Made by a program: the position numbers and the translations under genes | The notes under the pieces: model-generated | Told to the model about the DNA's origin: nothing | What the model saw: the letters and a program-made list of their open reading frames with translations, nothing else | Database searches by the model: none | In this document: positions 12,492 through 22,745 of the stretch, piece by piece | Layout: every line of letters begins with the position of its first letter | Position numbering within the stretch: position 1 is the first letter of the stretch | NCBI RefSeq assembly: GCF_036850765.1 | Contig: NC_089492.1 | Location: forward strand, 105,791,022-105,855,021 | Length of the DNA stretch: 64,000 nucleotides | Source: Saccopteryx bilineata | Taxonomy: Eukaryota; Chordata; Mammalia; Chiroptera; Emballonuridae | Direction: 5' to 3'

Positions 12492-12891
12492 GGCCCTGGC
12501 TGGTTGGCTCAGTGGTAGAGCACCAGCCTGGTGTGTAGGATTCTTGGGTTTGATTCCCAGCCAGAGCACACAGAAGAAGCTCCCATCTGCCTCTCCAGCC
12601 CTCCTGCTCCCCTTCCTCTCTATCTCTCTCTTTTCTCCTCCCGCAGCCAAGGCTCCACCAGAGCAAAGCCGGCCCAGGCGCTAAGTATGGCCCCATGGCC
12701 TCTGTCTCAGGCACTAGAATGGCAATGGCTCTGGTTGCAACAGAACAATACCCCAGATGGGCAGAGCATCCCTCCCCCGGTAGGCATGCCGGATGGATCC
12801 CGGTTGGGCACATGCAGGAGTCTGTCTGACTGCCTCCCCATTTCCAACTTCAGAAAAATACAAAAAAAAAAAGAAAGAAAAAAAAGAAAAA
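12492..12891 (+). repeat. Ves-type SINE inside ERV, copy 1
   Basis: This full-length Ves-like SINE has an A box 'tggctcagtgg', a B box 'ggtttgattcc', a CT-rich middle, a 'gtctgtctgactgcctccc' block and an A-tail. The 9-bp repeat gggcattcc (12481-12489 and 12892-12900) flanks it. The SINE at 55144-55517 sits at exactly the same point of the other ERV copy, so this insertion predates duplication of the chimera. Confidence 0.85.
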
Positions 12892-13154
12892 GGGCATTCC
12901 CTTGTGCTAAAACTCCAGGGAACATGGAGTGAGCTCGAGTATGTCCTATAGAACATGGAGCTCTATGTTGACATACTAGTCTTTAAAGAATGAGAAACTG
13001 CTGAAATAGTTCATCAGCATTTGTCCCTAAGACAGCAGTCTTTATAGTGGAAGCAACATAAGTAAATATTTGCTGTCTGTATATAGATTAAAGGAGAAAC
13101 ATGGCAAATGCTGAAAAGCCATGACAATGGCAAATAATTCTAGACTTTGAGCTG

Positions 13155-13968
13155 ATTTTAAACGATAGCCTTGCTGGATAAAGTAGTCTTGGTTGTAGGC
13201 TCTTGTTCCGCATTACTTTGAATATTTCTTGCCATTCCCTTCTGGCCTCAAGTGTTTCTGTTGAGAAGTTGGATGTCATCCTTATGGAGGCTCCTTTGTA
13301 GGTGATAATCTTTTTTTCTTTAGCAGCTTTTAATATTTTCTCTTTATCACTTATCTTTGGTATTTTAATTATGATGTGTCTTTGTGTAGATTTTTTTGGG
13401 TTTCTCTTTAATGGAGTTCTCTGTGCTTCTTCACTTGTGAGATGTTTTCCTGCCTTAATTGAGGGAATTTTTCAGCTATGACATGTTTGAACAAAGTCTC
13501 TATCCCTTGTTCTTTCTCTTCTTCTTCAGGAACCCGTATGATGTGGATGTTATTTCTCTTCATGTTGTCACAGAGCTCTCTTAGAGTTTCCTCAGACTTT
13601 TTGAGTCTCTTTTCTTTTTTCTGCTCTGCTTCCATGCCTTTATTTATCTTGTCCTTTAACTCACTGATTTGACTCTCAGTATCATCCATCCTGTTTTTAA
13701 TTTCTTCCATTGTGTTCTTCATTTCCGATATTGTACTTGTCATTTCTGACTCATTCTTTTTTATTATTTCAATGTCCTTTTTTATATTTTCTATCTCTTC
13801 ATTTAGGTGTTTGTAATGACCATCTATTGTTGTTCTAATATCTTTGAACATCCTAACAATTGTTATTTTAAACTCTGCATCTGGTGATTTGGTTATATCT
13901 GACTCATTCAGGTCCTTCTCTGGGGATTTTTCTTGATTTATTTGTGTTGCTTTTCTCTGCCTTTTCAT
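13155..13968 (-). pseudogene. L1-A ORF1 (RNA-binding protein), N-terminal and central part
   Basis: ORF1p is the trimeric RNA chaperone of the L1 particle. The frame starts at 13968 (MKRQRKATQINQEK). It runs through a long coiled coil with heptad-like EIENIKKDIEIIKKN, then the RRM-like region around NMKRNNIHIIRVPEEEE. A frameshift near 13400 moves the C-terminal domain to another frame (13279-13155: MTSNFSTETLEARREW). The chimera inserted just after the codons for LSFKI. The final part is at 10053-10160. Confidence 0.8.
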
Positions 13969-15441
13969 TTGGTCTGTGTAAAAGAAGATTTGGCCACTGG
14001 AGTCTACTGGGTGTGGCCTCTGTGTTCCCTAGGTGTGGTCTGTCAGCAGGCCCAACATCCCCTCTGCTGTTGCTGCCTAGGGCATTCGGGTATGGGTGTT
14101 GCCAGTGCCTGCCCACTGGGGCTGTTGCTATGGTTTCTCAGGTGTACAAGCCTTGGTGGTTTTGGCCTTCACCCCTGTCCCACAGGTGCCATTATGCTCA
14201 GTTCTGAGGGCAGGGGTGAGCACCTTTGCTCAGCTGTGGGTCTCTGCCTGATTCCAGGCTTTCGCCCTGCCCGTGCAGGAGGAGCCCATTCAGGACGGCT
14301 GCAAGCCTTGGCTCCACAGGCCAGGCGGGGCTGCATTCCCACGCTCAGTAGCAGTACTCTGCTTGTTCTGGGCCTTTGGCTCCACCCCTGTGGGAGGAGC
14401 TGACTCCCAAGTCAGGCCACAAACATGGTTCCGTGGGTTGGGCAATGCTCTGTTCCTGCACCCTTGCTCACGGATGGGTCTCTGCCCCTTCCAGGGCTCC
14501 TGCCCTTCTTCCACTGGCTGGATTGCAGGCAGCCCGCAGCTGGGCCTGACCACTTTTGCATGTCCCCTCCTCCCCAGCGGGGCAAGACTGAGCTCACACC
14601 TGGGCCTCAGTGGTGGCCTGCTGGCTTCTGCCCTTGCTGACAGAACCGCGCTTCCACATCCCACCACCACCCACCCTCAGGCAAGACCTCAGCTGTTGGG
14701 TGGGGGCACTGAAGCTCAGACCCTAAGACTCACTATTGTAGTCCCAAAAGCTCCCTCCTTCTAAGCGACTCTGCTCTGAGTGCTGCAGGAGAACTTGTTT
14801 GGCTGGTGTCCTGCTTCCCTTTGCTGGTATTGCTGTTTCCAGGGTAAATATTCACTTCAGATTTGGGGAGTGACTCGTCCCAGGGGTTAGGGTGGCTCTC
14901 TCTCAAAATGTTTCTCCCTGTGCCTCCTAGATTACACTCTCTTCCTGCTACTCCGGTCCTCTCCTCTCTCCCCACCCCCCAGAGCCCCGGGTGAGTGGTT
15001 GTGAGAGAGGTTTTCTGTGCAGTCCCTTTAAGAAGAATTGTAGGTCTGAGAAATCAGTCTTTCTTACAAACAGTATCCTGTCTTGTTTCTAGCTAAATAC
15101 TGTTTATATGCCTCTTCTAGGCTCTGGAGCTGCAGGCTGAGGCTTTGTTCCTGAGACTCAGGACCCTCCCCTCTCTGATAAACTCAATTCCTGCCATGCG
15201 AGTCTTTCCTGGCTGCCATTCACTCCAGGGAGCTGGGTAGCCCTCTCCATGTTTCCGGCTTTCCTACCAGTCTCTGTGTGGCTTCTTCAGTGTTCCTTGG
15301 TTGAATAGTCCTCTTATTTTAGTCCAAAGTTGGTTTTTTTAGATGATGGTTCTTAAAATTAGTTTGTAATCCATTTTGGTTCTCGGAGGTAGAAGTTGGT
15401 ACGTCCGCCTACTCCATCGCCATCTTGTCTTCCTCCTCTTG
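13969..15441 (-). promoter_or_regulatory. L1-A 5' UTR (internal promoter region)
   Basis: About 1.47 kb upstream of ORF1 is markedly more GC-rich than the flanks. It ends at the canonical start, whose plus-strand form is 'ccatcgccatcttgtcttcc'. L1 5' UTRs carry the internal RNA polymerase II promoter. The leader is the same type as that of L1-E (61704-63213) but unlike the 0.9-kb leader of L1-C. It also holds long frames on the opposite strand, at 13933-14403 and 14273-14764. Confidence 0.7.
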
Positions 15442-15453
15442 TTTAGATCTTTA

Positions 15454-15590
15454 GTTATAGAATTTCTATTCAGCTAGTCTTCAGATAATTCTGCAGGGTG
15501 ATTGTTCTATAATTTATTTGTAATTTTTATGTAGTTCTGGGAGGAAGCTTAGCATTTACCTCCTCTACTATCTTGACCAGAAGTCTCAAG
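15454..15590 (-). mobile_element. Older L1, extreme 5' end (part 2)
   Basis: This is the continuation of the older L1 leader found at 4576-5957, cut off by insertion of L1-A. It ends with 'ctatcttgaccagaagtctc', typical of the first bases of an L1 5' UTR seen from the opposite strand. No coding sequence. Confidence 0.5.
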
Positions 15591-15643
15591 AAATAACTTT
15601 TGTTGTTGTTGGACAATGTCATTGTGTTTATTAAGAAAATATC

Positions 15644-15990
15644 AGCCTTGGCTGGTTGGCTCAATGGTAGAGTGCTGGCCTGGCATGTGGAAGTCCCAGG
15701 TTCAATTACTGGTCAGGGCACGCAGGAGAAGTGACCATCTGCCCCTCTACCCTGTCTCTTCCCCTCTTTTCTCACTTTCTCTCTCTCTCTCTCCTCCCAC
15801 AGCCATGGCTCATTTGAGCAAGTTGGCCCTGGACACTAAGAATAGCACCATGACCTTTCCCCAGGTGCTAAAATAGCTCAGTTGCCGAGCGATGGAGCAA
15901 GGACCCCATATGGGCAGAGCATTGCCTTCTATTGGGCAAAAAAAACCCAATAAAAATTAAAAAAAAAGAAAGATAGAAAGAAAGAAAGAA
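15644..15990 (+). repeat. Ves-type SINE, older variant
   Basis: It has the head 'gccttggctggttggctc', a B box 'ggttcaattac', a CT-rich block with (CT)n at 15776-15795 and a long A/GAAA-rich tail. The middle contains 'ctaaaatagctcagttgcc', which looks like a second tRNA-like start within the element. The flanking repeat is imperfect (aagaaaatatc before, aagaaaatgtc after). Confidence 0.75.
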
Positions 15991-18027
15991 AATGTCCTCA
16001 TAGATGTGTACTGAAGAATGAATAGATGAAATGTCATAAAATCTAGAATTTACTTTAGAATACTTGAGCAAAAACAAAGGAAGTAAAATCACAAATAAAA
16101 CAAATAGGACAAAATATTGATAATTGTTGAATCTGAGTAATATATATATGTAGAAATTAGTTTTACTGTTATCTCTATTTTTTGTATGTTTTTAATTTTT
16201 CATGATTTTTTTAGTTAAAGGAAACAAAAGTTAATGCATAGCTTCTTTTTAAAAAATGTTACCAATTGTTGAGTATGGCTAGACAAACCAATTAATGAAA
16301 TATCTGGAGGACAGTTACTGCATTATTCTTGGTTCCAGGTGAAGTTAAAGCAAAAATATAAGTCTTAACTAGTAAACACATAAATGGAGAGTATATTCTG
16401 ATTTTCTAATAAGACAGAAACTCTCAGAGCTTCAACCAAAGTAGTTCATCTTAGATATTAAATACATACATTGGAAGGTACATATGTGACAAAAGATGGA
16501 CAACCTAAAGAATAATGAGAAAGGGAAAAACATTTTTTTAAAAAAACCTTTATTTTTGAAAAACTGTCCACCTTAATCTATTCCTTTAAAATAGCAATTA
16601 TCTATTTTACTAACATAGAAAAGGTGAATGTTAACTCAATATCACTTTCCAAAATAGCAACATGAACTTAAAGCCACTATAACTTAATAAAAACACTTAT
16701 CTTGGTGTTCACTCTCTGTCAGGCACAGTAATGGCCCTGAAAATACATAGATAAATATTTTGTGATGTTTATACCAAAGAAGCTAGTAGGCACCACAGAA
16801 ATCTAAGCATTTCAGATGTGTAAGCTTAGGAGGAAATAAGCATCTAAAAGAGATTTGGTAAAGGCATTCCCAGGAAGAGAAATGTTTTGAATAAAGAAAA
16901 GCATGAAGTGGACAATCCACAGGGGAGTTTATGAAGAAATGAGTAGATTGGTGTTGCCAGAGCTGCAAGGGAAGGCACTGAATGATGAATGGCTTTTAGT
17001 TTGAAAGAAATGGCAATATCAAATGAATAGAGAAATATTCTGAATTTGTGAAAAGTAAGAATAAAAAATCATATTATCATAGGTAATGATACCAAAAAAC
17101 CTAAATTCAAAAAGAGAAAAAAGGTAAAACACATAACTTAGATACATGGTGATATATTATTAGAATGATAAAATCATGTTAAAGTCAAATAGCTCTTTAT
17201 ATTTTTTCTATTAAACTTCACACATTATATATGTATATTAATTTGTATATTTAAAATATATAAAAAAATATAAAAAGTTAGATACTCAGGAAATAATGCT
17301 ACTGTCTAAAGCAACCTCAGGATGTGAGATAAAGATATTTTGACATAACTTTCTAAATATTTACCTAATAAAGTTCCTTGACTTGGAAAATATACATGTG
17401 TTTATAAAAATAAGTGGGTAGATATTATGCTTTCTATCTTTTTTTTTTTAATTTTGGCATGTTGAATCATTCTTTAAGTACATAATTAAATATTTTGTGA
17501 TGTTTATACTGGAGTTTTACACATCATATTTTAACAAAACTCTAAAGTGAATAGTTTTAGAGTTAAACAAGTTATTATACTATAAATGCCTAACTTTTCT
17601 TGTATGTTTTAGGTAAGTTTCTTTGAATGTAATAGGTTTTCTTAAATTTCCCCATCTTCCACTAATAATTAATTTGACATTTGTTCAAATTTGTAACCAT
17701 GAGCAACTAAGGACAAGACAGTACATTTCTATACTCATATGAAAAGTTTAGGACATAAGAGTTGTCACAGGACTGAAAAGAATTGTACGTTGGAAGACAA
17801 AGTTCCAGAAGTTAGTTTTCTAACCAATTAAACTAATATCTCAAAATACTAACTAATATGGTCACTATTTCTTCAAGGTACCTGTGTGAGATTTTAACAA
17901 GGAAACATTTTTAAGGAGGTAGAAATTAATGAAGCAAAAGATAAGGTATTTTTGTTTGTTTTGTTTGAAAAACATTTTAAGAAAATCATAAGATATGTTT
18001 ATTATTTTTTCATATTTCCAATTATGT
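15991..18027. other. AT-rich stretch, no gene or repeat recognised
   Basis: About 2 kb of AT-rich DNA. Frames are short and no splice-flanked coding block, SINE or L1 piece could be supported. It ends at the target-site copy of the inverted L1. Confidence 0.45.
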
Positions 18028-18040
18028 ATCCATTCCCTTT

Positions 18041-19506
18041 TTATTTTATTTATTTTTTATAAATTTTTATTAATTTTAATGGGGTGATATTAGTAAATCA
18101 GGGTACATATGTTCAAAGAAAACATCTCCAGGTTATTTTGCCATTCAATTATGTTGCATACCCATTATCCAAAGTCAAAATGTCCTGTGTCACCTTCTAT
18201 CTGGTTTTCTTTGTGCCCCTCCCCTCCTCCGTTTCTCTCCCTCTTTTCACTCCCCACCCCGTAACCACCACACTCTTGTCCATATCTCTTAGTCTCATTT
18301 TTATGTCCCACCTATGAATGGAATCATGCAGTTCTTAGTTTTTTCTGATTTACTTATTTCACTCTGTATAATGTTATCAAGATCCATCCATTTTGTTGTA
18401 AATGATCAGATGTCACCATTTCTTATGGCTGAGTAGTATTCCATAGTATATATGGACCACATCTTCTTTATCCAGTCATCTATTGAAGTGCTTTTTGGTT
18501 GTTTCCATGTCTTGGCCACTGTAAACAATGCTGCGATAAACATGGGCTGCATGTGTCTCTACATACCAATGTTTTTAAGTTTTGGGGGTATATACCCTGT
18601 AGAAGGATTGTTGGGTCATATGGTAGTTCTATTTTTAGTTTTTTGGGGTTTTTTTCATTTTAGAAAGGAGAGAGAGAGAGAGAGAGAAGGGGGGAGGAGC
18701 AGGAAGCATCAACTCCCATATGTGCCTTGACCAGGCAAGCCCAGGGTTTCAAACCGGCGACCTCAGCATTTCCAGGTCGACACTTTATCCACTGTACCAC
18801 CACAGGTCAGGCCCTATTTTTAGTTTTTTGAGGAACAACCATACTTTCTTCCATAATGGTTATATTACTTTGCATTCCCACCAACAGTGGATGAGGGTGC
18901 TGGGAAAACTGGAAAGCCACATGCAAAAGAATGAAACTTGACTACAGTTTGCCCCTTTGTACTAAAATTAATTCAAAATGGATCAAAGACCTAAATATAA
19001 GACCTGAAACAATAAAGTACATAGAAGAAAACATAGGTACTAAACTCATGGACCTTGGTTTTAAAGAGAATTTTATGAATTTGACTCCAAAGGCAAGAGA
19101 AGTGAAGGCAAAGATAAATGAATGGGACCACATCAGACTAAGAAGTTCTTGCACAGCAAGAGAAACTGACAACAAAATAAATAGACAACCAACTAAATGG
19201 GAGATGATATTTTCAAACAACAGCTCAGATAAGGGCCTAATATCCAAAATATACAAAGAACTCATAAAACTCAACAAACAAACAATCCAATAAAAAAATG
19301 GGAAGAGGACATGAACAGACACTTCTCTCAGGAAGAAATACAAAAGGCCAACAGATATATGAAAAGATGCTCATCTTTATTAGAAATTAGAGAAATGCAA
19401 ATCAAAACTACAATAAGATACAACCTCACACCTGTTAGATTAGTTATTATTAACAAGACAGGTAATAACAAGTGTTGGAGAGGCTGTGGAGAAAAAGGAA
19501 CCCTCA
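18041..19506 (-). mobile_element. 5'-truncated L1 with twin-priming inversion
   Basis: The 3' part (18041-18897) is minus strand: 3' UTR and the end of ORF2. The 5' part (18898-19506) is plus strand ORF2, with [22 protein letters not shown] coding and [16 protein letters not shown]. The two parts meet at the same ORF2 point, both containing ccctcatcca. The 13-bp target duplication atccattcccttt lies at 18028-18040 and 19506-19518. This is the classic product of twin priming during L1 integration. A SINE (18646-18813) interrupts the 3' part. No intact frame. Confidence 0.85.
18646..18813 (-). repeat. Short tRNA-derived SINE inside L1
   Basis: On the minus strand the head reads 'cctgacctgtggtggtacag', with a B-box-like 'ggtttgaaaccc'. 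A GA/CT-rich tail (18665-18690) follows. The 17-bp repeat ctatttttagttttttg at 18629-18645 and 18814-18830 flanks it exactly. It is a different SINE family from the Ves-type copies. Confidence 0.8.
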
Positions 19507-19518
19507 TCCATTCCCTTT

Positions 19519-19887
19519 AAAAAAAAAATTAGTGAGAGGAGGGGGAGGCAGAGAGACCAACTCCCACATGCGCCCCCCACTAGGATACACCCAGCAAACC
19601 CACTAGGAGGTGATGCTCTGCCCTTCTGGGGCCCTTGCTCCATTGCTCAGCAGCCAAGCCATTTATTTTTAGCACCTGAGGCAGAGGCCACCAGCCATCC
19701 TCATTGGGAAGGCCAACTCCCTTAAGCCAATCAAGCCATGTGGGAGTGTGAGGGAGAAAGTGAGAGAAAGAGGAGGGGCAGGGTGCAGAAGCAGATGGTT
19801 ACTTCTCCAGTATGACCTGACCAGGAATTGAACCTGGGACTTCCACATGCCAGGCCACACTCTACCACCAAGCCAACCAGCCAGGAC
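19519..19887 (-). repeat. Ves-type SINE, older variant
   Basis: On the minus strand it begins 'gtcctggctggttggcttgg' and has a B box 'ggttcaattcc', a CT-rich middle, 'ggtgctaaaaataaatggc' and a 'gggcagagcatcacc' block. It lies immediately beyond the right target copy of the inverted L1. The base run next to it, tatccatttctg at 19888, resembles the L1 target, so the SINE may have inserted at the same site. Confidence 0.75.
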
Positions 19888-19898
19888 TATCCATTTCT

Positions 19899-21587
19899 GA
19901 TCATTGATTGTAACATTTGAAATATGACACATTTACTTTGAGTATAAATTTCTCAAATTCTAGGCCTATTCAGAGGAGCCATGCAAGTAACGGATTTCTT
20001 GCCCTAAATCTCAATAAGCCACCTGTTAAATCGGACTGATAAAACTGGTGTTTTCTATTCTACTCCAACATTCTTAGAATTCAATCCATGAAGAGAGCAT
20101 CATAGTTGAGTATGTCTTCCTTTGAATTAAAGAATTTAGCAGGTCTATTTAACAGCATTGCTAGGAAAGAAACATTACTATAAATTTAAAGAAAATTCAT
20201 TGGCTTGGCATCAATAACTGAGAACAAGATGTGGTTGATGGTTTACAGGAATTTGATTGGGGGAGAACATAGAGAAGCAAACTAACATAATAAAGTTAAG
20301 ACATGGAGGAGCGAGTAAATTTTGTGGTTTGTATTTAATCTTTTTTCATGAGTATGTAGGTTTGCTTTTAAAGTTTTATACAGAAATTTCAGTAAAGGTT
20401 TTAGTGCTTTAGTCTGGAAAGCCTGTGGTCTAAGATAAGCCATATATTAATAATAAAATAGTAGATTAATTTCCAAATAAACCTCATCTTGACTATGAGA
20501 TATATGTTTTGCTGCATGTAGAGGCAATTACGGGTTTAATATATTTAGTGTTAGACATCAATCTTGCTGAATCAATCATTGTAAATTATCTCACAAATGT
20601 ACCTGCAATTCAATGGCAAAGCCTCAAGTAGAAAACAAGCAAAGTTTGCCCAACAAAAGTAACAGAGACGTATTTTATTGTTTCTTAAGAAGGATTATCA
20701 AAGAATATTCAAGGATGTCCAGATATGATGATCAATACTCATTACAGTAAGCCTCACACAGCACCTAATGGGCTCAATAAAGAATTGTTAATAAATAATT
20801 TTTTTAAGACCTGTTAGGTCCTAGTTCAATTTATCCTGATATAACTTCTTCATTTCAGCAATTCCCAGTTCTCTTCAGTGTGTTATTTTCTGCAACATTA
20901 CTGCATCCTGCTAGGCAGATGAGTAATTTTTATGACCATATGAAAGTGAGAAAGTACATAGTGTTTCTAATTTGCATCTGTAGATTTCTCTTAGTAATGA
21001 ATATTTTAATTGTGAGTAAAAAGCACAAGGGTGTCTATGGTACCCTAAAATGATATAGGTACAACTCTTTGATTTCTGGGGAATTCAGCCTATAAGCTGC
21101 TTCTTCAGGAAGAAAAAAGCTCCTTCTGAAAATAGGAAGATCTCCCTTCCCAACTCTGCACCCCAGGCTTCACTGTCAAATCCTTTTGTTTATTCACTTC
21201 TCTAGTATCTCAAAGCCCTCAGTGTCATCTGCAACAGAGTTCCTGAAAAAAGTAATTTCTGTTGTATATAATCTTGTTACATAAATAGAAGTTTCTTATT
21301 TATAGTCTTCCAATTAACTAGATGGAAGGAGTCCTTCACAATCTACACCTATACCAAATCATCAGGATGTACACTTTAAATATCCTAGTCTTGTCAGTAA
21401 TACCTCAGAAAAGCTGAAAGAAACTAAAAATATTTGGTTTTCAAATGTATAAAAGTAAAGTTTTTAAATCTTTATCCACATATATTGATAAATATACATC
21501 AAATATAGACATATAATTTTGATGTATCTCCTATTAACCTAGCAAATATTAGCTTTCATTTCATTTCCTCTGGTACTTTCCCTTAAA
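19899..21587. other. No gene or repeat recognised
   Basis: About 1.7 kb of unassigned AT-rich DNA. Frames are all short. I saw no SINE, L1 or LTR feature that I could support. Confidence 0.45.
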
Positions 21588-21600
21588 CACAATGGGCTGA

Positions 21601-21988
21601 TTTTTTTTTTTTTTTTTGTATTTTTCTGAAGCTGGAAATGGGGAGAGGCAGTCAGACAGACTCCCGCATGCACCCGACCGGGATCCACCCGGCACGCCCA
21701 CCAGGGCAGATGCTCTGCCCACCAGGGGGGGATGCTCTGCCCCTCCAGGGCGTCGCTCTGCCACGACCAGAGCCACTCTAGTGCCTGGGGCAGAGGCCAA
21801 GGAGCCATCCCCAGTGCCCGGGCCATCTTTGCTCCAATGGAGCCTTGGCTGCAGGAGGGGAAGAGAGGGAGGAGGGGGGAGGGTGGAGAAGCAAATGGGC
21901 GCTTCTCCTGTGTGCCCTGGCCGGGAATAGAACCCGGGTCCCCCGCACGCCAGGCCGTCGCTCTACCGCTGAGCCAACCGGCCAGGGC
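21601..21988 (-). repeat. Young full-length Ves-type SINE
   Basis: On the minus strand it starts 'gccctggccggttggctcag' with intact A and B boxes (ggttctattcc). It ends in an 18-base A-run, seen as T at 21601-21618. The perfect 17-bp repeat cacaatgggctgatttt (from 21588, right copy 21989-22005) and low divergence show it is recent. The 3' half carries two 'cccaccaggg' blocks at 21697 and 21718 that resemble CTCF sites. Confidence 0.9.
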
Positions 21989-22231
21989 CACAATGGGCTG
22001 ATTTTAAGAAGACATCTTTCAGATATTGGAAGGGATAAAATTTGAGCCCTTATTGCTACTGATTTTTTTTTACCTACTTTTGGCTTGAAAAAGAAAACCT
22101 AGCAAAAGCGTGAATATTTATACATAGAGTGAGTCTAGATGTATGTTTCTGTGTGTATGTATGTATACATATATGTAGGTAGTTAGACTTGAGCTTTTTA
22201 TTTTTCTAATGTGTAAATAAAAAAAGAAAAG

Positions 22232-22400
22232 AGCTTGACCAGATGGTTTGACTGGTTAGAGCATCGTCCCAAAGTGCAGGTTGCTGGTTTGATGCCCATT
22301 CAGAGTTTATACAAGGAAAAAATTGATGTTCCTATATTTCTCTCTCTCTCTCTCTCCCTTTCCCTCTCCCTAAATTAATAAAAAAAATTTAAAAAATGAA
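22232..22400 (+). repeat. Short tRNA-derived SINE
   Basis: It begins 'gcttgaccagatggtttgac' and carries 'catcgtcccaaagtgcagg' and a B-box-like 'ggtttgatgcc', then a (CT)n run and an A-rich tail. Its head is the same type as the fragment at 4531. The flanking repeats are A-rich and not exact enough to fix the borders. Confidence 0.7.
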
Positions 22401-22412
22401 AGAAAAGAAATA

Positions 22413-22661
22413 GTTGCCTGACTGGTTGTGGTGCTATAGATAGAGCTTCAGCCTGGGACTTTGGGGTTCTAGGTTCAAGACCTTGAGGTCTCTGATTTGA
22501 GCGCTGGTAAAACAGGCTTGAACGTGGTCATTGACTTGAGAGTGGTATCATTAACATGATCCCAGGGTAGCTGGCTTGAACCCAAGGTTGCTGTCAAGGT
22601 GTATGGAAAGCAATTAATGAACAACTGAAGTGATGCAACTATGAGTTGATGCTTCTCATCC

Positions 22662-22666
<5 letters not shown>
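22413..22666 (+). repeat. Rhin-1-like SINE
   Basis: The head 'ttgcctgactggttgtggtg' is followed by 'ggttcaagaccttgagg' and then degenerate 'gcttgaac' repeats, 'gaaagcaattaatgaacaac' and 'tgatgcttctcatccc'. This is the same plan as the SINE at 3187. It runs into the microsatellite that follows, which probably grew from its CT tail. Confidence 0.75.

Positions 22667-22744
<78 letters not shown>
22667..22744. repeat. (CT)n(CA)n microsatellite
   Basis: A run of CT dinucleotides, with two single-base breaks, passes directly into a run of CA dinucleotides at 22725-22744. It sits at the 3' end of a SINE and is likely to vary in length. Confidence 0.95.

Positions 22745-22745
<1 letters not shown>

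Larger units (their letters stand above)
10161..13154 (-). mobile_element. ERV/L1 chimeric insertion, 5'-truncated copy (copy 1)
   Basis: An insertion of about 3.0 kb interrupts L1-A ORF1. Read on the minus strand it contains an ERV remnant (13154 to 10619), an A-run (10618-10604), then about 440 bases of L1 3' end with its own A-tail (10603-10161). The break lies in caatttt/aaa, matching the TTTT/AA site preferred by L1 endonuclease. At least atttt is repeated at the far end, but the duplication is too short to fix the border exactly. The same chimera, collinear and with the same internal SINE, lies at 52818-55781 joined to a full-length L1. This copy ends inside RNase H and has no L1 body. 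Confidence 0.8.
10619..13154 (-). pseudogene. ERV class II (betaretrovirus-like) remnant, copy 1
   Basis: In minus-strand order: the end of RNase H (13154-12900, starting at the residues around the second catalytic acid and keeping a YTDSKY block), an integrase piece (12408-12088, with the first catalytic Asp in a QMDVTHIPSFGK block), then a Gag-type zinc-knuckle region (11576-11494), then about 870 bases I could not assign. No LTR, envelope frame or complete gene is present and stops are frequent. A Ves SINE at 12492-12891 splits the RNase H end from integrase. Class II is inferred from the integrase and RNase H style; no search was possible. Confidence 0.7.
5971..15441 (-). mobile_element. 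Full-length L1 (L1-A), interrupted by an ERV/L1 chimera
   Basis: This complete L1 on the minus strand has its 3' end at about 5971 and its 5' end at about 15441. It is inserted in the older L1 leader. Imperfect target repeats tttagatattta (5959-5970) and tttagatcttta (15442-15453) flank it. L1 sequence runs 5971-10160 and 13155-15441, about 6.5 kb in all. The gap between is a later insertion at a TTTT/AAA site in ORF1. ORF1 and ORF2 are both broken, so the copy cannot be active. Confidence 0.85.

Noticed and set aside
22667..22744. Frame coding for repeated Arg-Glu on the minus strand
   Set aside because: It is a translation of the (CT)n(CA)n microsatellite.
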